DNA of 8,781 nucleotides from JAWLBW01 sp041687475 (GTDB lineage: Bacteria > J088 > JAWLBW01). The stretch is from NCBI GenBank assembly GCA_041687475.1, contig JAWLBW010000195.1, positions 1-8,781 of the forward strand, in the 5' to 3' direction. This document shows, piece after piece, positions 5,611-8,781 of the stretch. Position numbers and translations under genes: made by a program. Within the stretch, counting starts at the first letter, position 1. Every line of letters starts with the position of its first letter. The notes below the pieces were generated by a model that had not been told where the DNA came from, searched no databases, and saw nothing but the letters and a program-made list of their open reading frames with translations.

Positions 5611-6039
5611 CTACTCAGGCTCGGGCACAATCAGGTCGAGCGCACGCTCTCGTATTTCCTCGGGAAAGGCGCAGGCCTTGCGGGTCACCGTATCGAGGTG
5701 TACGCCGGTCAACCAGGTAACCGCCACAATCTCGTCGGTCTCTTCGTTGCGCATCTCGTGGTAGAAATGAATGCTCTTCTCCGTCACGTCGAGTACCATC
5801 GAGCGCACTGTCAACATGTCGCCGGCCAGTACTTCGCGGCGGTACTCAATGCGCTGCTCGACGGCGGTCATTCCCCTTTTGTGCAGGCGTAGATAAGACG
5901 GCGTCAGCCCCAGCAGTCCGAAAAGATGCCAGGTGGCTTCATCGAACTTGCCCACATACCACATGACGTTCATGTGACCCATGTGGTCGCAGTGCCACGG
6001 GTAAACGACGCCTCGGTAAGTAACCGGATGTTCGGTCAT
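5611..6039 (-). CDS. Acyl-CoA thioesterase, 4-hydroxybenzoyl-CoA thioesterase (hotdog) family
   Basis: The 142-residue protein is a single hotdog domain, the normal length for the family, which hydrolyses acyl-CoA to free acid and CoA in the cytoplasm. The signature is HCDHMGHMNVMWYVGKFDEA at residues 16-35, where D18 corresponds to the catalytic Asp of the 4-HBT type and GHMN precedes the buried helix. It is followed by VEQRIEYRREVLAGD (60-74) and the last strands IVAVTWLTGVHLD (104-116). The ATG at 6039 has an AGAGAGAG purine run upstream, which probably serves as the ribosome site. It follows the GH15 gene on the same strand after 119 bases, so a shared transcript is possible, and it converges on the phospholipase-like gene. 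The acyl substrate cannot be told from sequence. Confidence 0.9.
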   Translation of the reverse strand: MTEHPVTYRGVVYPWHCDHMGHMNVMWYVGKFDEATWHLFGLLGLTPSYLRLHKRGMTAVEQRIEYRREVLAGDMLTVRSMVLDVTEKSIHFYHEMRNEETDEIVAVTWLTGVHLDTVTRKACAFPEEIRERALDLIVPEPE

Positions 6040-6084
6040 GCAACTCTCTCTGGCAATCGGTTCGTCGGGAAAACGCCCTCTCAG

Positions 6085-6090
6085 ATTGTA
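6085..6090 (-). promoter_or_regulatory. -10-like box upstream of the thioesterase gene
   Basis: TACAAT on the minus strand lies 45 bases before the ATG at 6039, directly after a small CCCTTCGGG stem. No convincing -35 is present at 17 bases, so this is a weak candidate for a separate thioesterase promoter. Confidence 0.25.
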
Positions 6091-6158
6091 CCCGAAGGGC
6101 CGCGCCGGGTCTCGCCCTGCTGCATGGAAGATAGACGCCGGGCACCCCGCAACCGCGT

Positions 6159-7988
6159 TCAGTCGCCTCGCTCGTTGCGGGCTCGTGCAAGATTGTCGGC
6201 GGCGGCAATGAACCCGACGTGGCTGAGCGCCTGCGGGTAGTTGCCGAGATAGCCGCCGGTAATGGGATCAATCTGTTCAGGCCATAACCCCAGCGGGTTT
6301 ACCAGTTTGCAGAGGCGGTCGAAAATCTCCAAGGCTTCGTCGATGCGGCCCTGAAGCGTAAGGACGTCGACCAGCCAGAAGCTGCACAGAAGAAACGCGC
6401 CTTCGGCGCCGGGCAACCCATCGTCGCTGACGTGGGGAAGATAGCGATACAGCAGCCCCCCGCCGGCGTCTAACCGTTCACGAACGGCCTGCGTGGTGGC
6501 CACCATGCGGGGGTGCGTTGCCGGAATCACCCTTCGTAACGGCAGGGCCAGCAAGGCGGCGTCCAATGGCTCCCCACCAAGTTGCTGGGTCAGCGACCCC
6601 ACATGGTCGTTCCAGCCTTCGTTCAGAATAGCCTTCTGAATAGCCTCCCGCTCGCTTTTCCACCGACGGGTGTCGGCCGGGTAGCCGTATTGTTCGCTCA
6701 GCCTGACAGCCCGGTCGAGAGCCACATGGCAGATACCGGCCGAGTAGGTAAAAACGCTGCCGTTGCTTCGCATTTCCCAGATGCCCTTTCCCGGCATACG
6801 CCAGTGGTCGATGGTCTGGTCGGCCAGGCGCGACAAGGCGCCCCACAGCTTGTCGTCGAGCTTGTTACCCTGCTCTACCCACTGCCAGGCACAATCGAGT
6901 ATTTCGCCGAATACGTCGTGCTGCATCTGCTCGGCGGCATCGTTGCCCCACCGAACCGGCCCGGAGCCTCGATAACCCGACAATCGTCGGTCGATACGCT
7001 CGGGCAGAGGGAGCTCTTCGTCGATGGTGTAGCAGACATGGGGCCTGCCGTCGCGCTCGGCCACATCGAGAATCCACAACAGAAAGTCTTCGGCCTCTGT
7101 CACCAGGCCGATGCGGCGCAGCGCGTACACGCTGAAGGCGGCGTCGCGTACCCAGGCATAGCGGTAGTCCCAGTTCCGCTCACCGCCGATGTTCTCGGGA
7201 AGCGACGAGGTCGGGGCTGCAATCATGGCGCCGTTTCCCAGATGGTCAAGCATCTTCAGGGTAATCGCCGAGCGTTTTACCAGTTCGGTATCGGGGCCCT
7301 GGTAACGAAAGCAGGTAAGCCATTCACGCCATGCCTTGCAGGTGGCGTCGAGCAACCCGTCGATGTCGACGTCGCTGCGGGCAGGACCGCAATCGCGCCA
7401 ATCAAGCAGGAACCAGCGACGCTCGCCTCGCTTCAGCCGGAAGCTGCCATGCGGAGCAGACGGGGAGTTGTCCGTCGACAGTCGAAGACAAAGCTCGCTT
7501 CGCTCACGCAGCGAGAATTCGACACGGCCGCCGACGGAACCGGTCTCGACAGGGTCGAGAAAGGTAAGCGCGTATACGAGTTCGACCTCGCCCTCGAGCA
7601 CCTCGACCCGGCGCGCAAGCTCTCTGCGCCCTGCCGGTACGTCTTCCTTGAGGTCGGCGCCCGAGTGAAACAGCAAGGCGTCGGTTACCCGAACGAGCCC
7701 CCCTTGTGCGCGCATCTCGGTTACGAGTACGCCGGTATCGGGCAGGTAGTACTGACGGCTTTCGCGCAGGTCGCGGGGACGCAACCGGAAGCAACCTCCC
7801 TTATCGGCGTCGAGCAGCGAGGCGAACACCGGCGGTGAATCGAAGCGCGGTACGCACAACCAGTCGACCGTTCCGTCGGCCGCCACCAGAGCGGTAGTCG
7901 CCCCATCGCCAAGCAGACCATGGGCCTCGATGGGCGGGTATCCGTCTTCGTAAACCGAGGGTCGGAACGGAATGGCAGAAACGTCCAT
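6159..7988 (-). CDS. Glycoside hydrolase family 15 protein (glucoamylase/trehalase type)
   Basis: The protein has 609 residues, the usual length for bacterial GH15. Residues about 20-225 form the N-terminal beta-sandwich, opening with EAHGLLGDGATTALVAADGT, then VDWLCVPRFDSP. Residues about 230-605 are the (alpha/alpha)6 barrel. Diagnostic blocks are RNWDYRYAWVRDA (271-283), GIWEMRS (402-408) with E405 as probable general acid, AEGAFLLCSFW (528-538) and LWPEQIDP (568-575) with E571 as probable general base, then GNYPQALSH (582-590). The family removes glucose from alpha-linked glucans, and some bacterial members act on trehalose; sequence alone does not decide between them. There is no signal peptide, so it acts in the cytoplasm. 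Only GGGG very close to the ATG could serve as a ribosome site, and a leaderless transcript is possible. The thioesterase gene follows on the same strand. The 59-bp repeat array lies upstream. Confidence 0.93.
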   Translation of the reverse strand: MDVSAIPFRPSVYEDGYPPIEAHGLLGDGATTALVAADGTVDWLCVPRFDSPPVFASLLDADKGGCFRLRPRDLRESRQYYLPDTGVLVTEMRAQGGLVRVTDALLFHSGADLKEDVPAGRRELARRVEVLEGEVELVYALTFLDPVETGSVGGRVEFSLRERSELCLRLSTDNSPSAPHGSFRLKRGERRWFLLDWRDCGPARSDVDIDGLLDATCKAWREWLTCFRYQGPDTELVKRSAITLKMLDHLGNGAMIAAPTSSLPENIGGERNWDYRYAWVRDAAFSVYALRRIGLVTEAEDFLLWILDVAERDGRPHVCYTIDEELPLPERIDRRLSGYRGSGPVRWGNDAAEQMQHDVFGEILDCAWQWVEQGNKLDDKLWGALSRLADQTIDHWRMPGKGIWEMRSNGSVFTYSAGICHVALDRAVRLSEQYGYPADTRRWKSEREAIQKAILNEGWNDHVGSLTQQLGGEPLDAALLALPLRRVIPATHPRMVATTQAVRERLDAGGGLLYRYLPHVSDDGLPGAEGAFLLCSFWLVDVLTLQGRIDEALEIFDRLCKLVNPLGLWPEQIDPITGGYLGNYPQALSHVGFIAAADNLARARNERGD

Positions 7989-7994
7989 TTCCCC

Positions 7995-8000
7995 AGTTTA
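7995..8000 (-). promoter_or_regulatory. -10-like box of the GH15 gene, leaderless candidate
   Basis: TAAACT on the minus strand is separated by six bases from the ATG at 7988, so transcription from it would begin at or very near the start codon. No clear -35 box was found. Confidence 0.3.
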
Positions 8001-8044
8001 GCACGAGGAGATCGCCCCCGAGAGTCGGCACCTGCTTCACGTGC

Positions 8045-8398
8045 TACCCCCGGCCGATAGGCGCGTTTGCACGTGCCCCCTGAAAGGGGGCTGCGGTTGA
8101 CTCTACCCCCGGCCGATACGCGCGTTTGCACGTGCCCCCTGAAAGGGGGCTGCGATTGACTCTACCCCCGGCCGGTATGCGCGTTTGCACGTGCCCCCTG
8201 AAAGGGGGCCGCGGTTGACTCTACCCCCGGCCGATACGCGCGTTTGCACGTGCCCCCTGAAAGGGGGCTGCGATTGACTCTACCCCCGGCCGATACGCGC
8301 GTTTGCACGTGCCCCCTGAAAGGGGGCTGCAGTTGACTCTACCCCCGGCCGATACGCGCGTTTGCACGTGCCCCCTGAAAGGGGGCTGCAGTTGACTC
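8045..8398 (+). repeat. Tandem array of six 59-bp hairpin units
   Basis: Six units begin at 8045, 8104, 8163, 8222, 8281 and 8340. Each has ACCCCCGGCC, a GATACGCGCG-like segment, TTTGCACGTG, then the perfect hairpin GCCCCCTGAAAGGGGGC (first at 8075-8091, last at 8370-8386) and a GGTTGACTC-like end. Units 5 and 6 are identical, and so are units 2 and 4; changes elsewhere are a few bases and never in the hairpin. There are no unique spacers, so it is not a CRISPR array. It fills the space between the divergent GH15 and DUF559 genes. Confidence 0.95.
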
Positions 8399-8422
8399 AA
8401 TCAACGGAAGACGGCTCGCTCG
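8397..8422 (+). repeat. 26-bp direct repeat, copy 2 (array/DUF559 junction)
   Basis: This is identical to 3656-3681 and starts at the end of the last array unit. It marks the boundary between the repeat array and the DUF559 unit. Confidence 0.85.
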
Positions 8423-8446
8423 ATTAGGTAATAGTGACGATTTTTC

Positions 8447-8476
8447 TTGCCTTTACTGAAGCCAATGCACTATGGT
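8447..8476 (+). promoter_or_regulatory. Possible promoter of the DUF559 gene
   Basis: TTGCCT (8447-8452) and TATGGT (8471-8476) are 18 bases apart. Transcription would start near 8483, at the ATG of 8484. This favours the 8484 start over the ATG at 8472, which lies inside the -10 box. Confidence 0.4.
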
Positions 8477-8483
8477 CGGGTGG

Positions 8484-8781
8484 ATGACCAGGCGTACCTT
8501 CAACCCGAGGTTCACCAAGGCAAGGCGAAGTCGGTTGCGCAGGCAGATGACTCCGCAGGAAGCCACGCTATGGGTGCATCTGCGTAACAGGCAGATCGAG
8601 GGCGTGAAGTTTCGGTCTCAGGTGGGCATAGGTAACTATATTGCCGACTTCTATTCCTTCGAAATTCGACTGGCCATCGAGCTCGATGGCGGCCAACACC
8701 AATCCACCGAAGGGTTGGGTAACGACAGGCTGCGCGACGAAATTACCCGAGAACTCGGCATCACGACCCTCCGCTTCTCCA
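8484..8781 (+). CDS. DUF559 (Vsr-like) endonuclease domain protein, partial (3' end beyond the window)
   Basis: Ninety-nine codons are visible. After a basic N-terminus (RRTFNPRFTKARRSRLRRQ) come the DUF559 blocks: MTPQEATLWVHLRNRQIEGVKFRSQ, GNYIADFYSFEIRLAIELDGGQH, then DRLRDEITRELGITTLRF. ADF and ELDGGQH carry the Asp, Glu and His expected in the Vsr/PD-(D/E)XK-type active site. The pseudogene at 3696-3875 supplies the likely end, which predicts 123 residues from ATG 8484 (127 from the in-frame ATG at 8472). Neither start has a good Shine-Dalgarno; the promoter candidate favours 8484. DUF559 proteins include predicted DNA repair and homing-type nucleases, and the real role here is not known. 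The gene follows six hairpin units and the 26-bp junction. Confidence 0.85.
   Translation, partial: MTRRTFNPRFTKARRSRLRRQMTPQEATLWVHLRNRQIEGVKFRSQVGIGNYIADFYSFEIRLAIELDGGQHQSTEGLGNDRLRDEITRELGITTLRFS

Noticed and set aside
6582..7838. Long plus-strand open frame of 418 codons
   Set aside because: It is the antisense shadow of the GH15 gene, which carries all family motifs on the minus strand.
8045..8398. CRISPR array
   Set aside because: The 59-bp period has no unique spacers, because the whole unit is repeated, and no cas gene is present.

Overview
The window is high-GC DNA carrying a ten-base N run, so it comes from a draft scaffold, probably a metagenome-assembled genome. No rRNA or tRNA gene was seen, so the taxonomy is inference. 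A secreted zinc-dependent phospholipase C-like protein with an Ig-like domain and a Cys/hydrophobic/Arg C-terminal tail (similar in layout to MYXO-CTERM), a stand-alone LigC-type ligase and a GH15 enzyme fit a free-living bacterium of the broad deltaproteobacterial/Myxococcota type. Confidence in that placement is low.

Layout from left to right. Positions 1-311 (minus): a partial DUF4258 protein, possibly the toxin half of an MqsRA-like pair, with a good promoter and a palindrome over the predicted transcription start. Positions 371-891: gene-free mosaic of hairpin repeats. Positions 892-1651 (minus): an unrecognised protein broken by the N run. Positions 1764-2408: gene-free, with a LacI/PurR-like palindrome, a 9-bp tandem repeat and second copies of the hairpin modules. 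Positions 2409-3509 (minus): ATP-dependent DNA ligase of the LigC type. Positions 3600-3875: one hairpin repeat unit joined to a 5'-truncated DUF559 endonuclease pseudogene. Positions 4001-5359 (plus): secreted Zn-dependent phospholipase C-like protein. Positions 5360-5610: small hairpins and a 25-bp direct repeat between convergent genes. Positions 5611-6039 and 6159-7988 (minus): an acyl-CoA thioesterase and a GH15 glucoamylase/trehalase-type hydrolase, perhaps co-transcribed. Positions 8045-8398: six tandem copies of a 59-bp hairpin unit. Positions 8484-8781 (plus): the start of an apparently intact DUF559 endonuclease gene, cut by the window end.

The metabolic genes look like ordinary unlinked functions. 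The most unusual feature is the repeat family. A module consisting of ACCCCCGGCC, about 19 spacer bases and the hairpin GCCCCCTGAAAGGGGGC occurs nine times in direct orientation, plus one diverged inverted copy. Both DUF559 copies sit immediately 3' of such a unit and share the same 26-bp junction. This could be an endonuclease-linked palindromic repeat family, analogous in layout to REP/RAYT systems but with a Vsr-like nuclease. That is an inference from two linked copies in one window.
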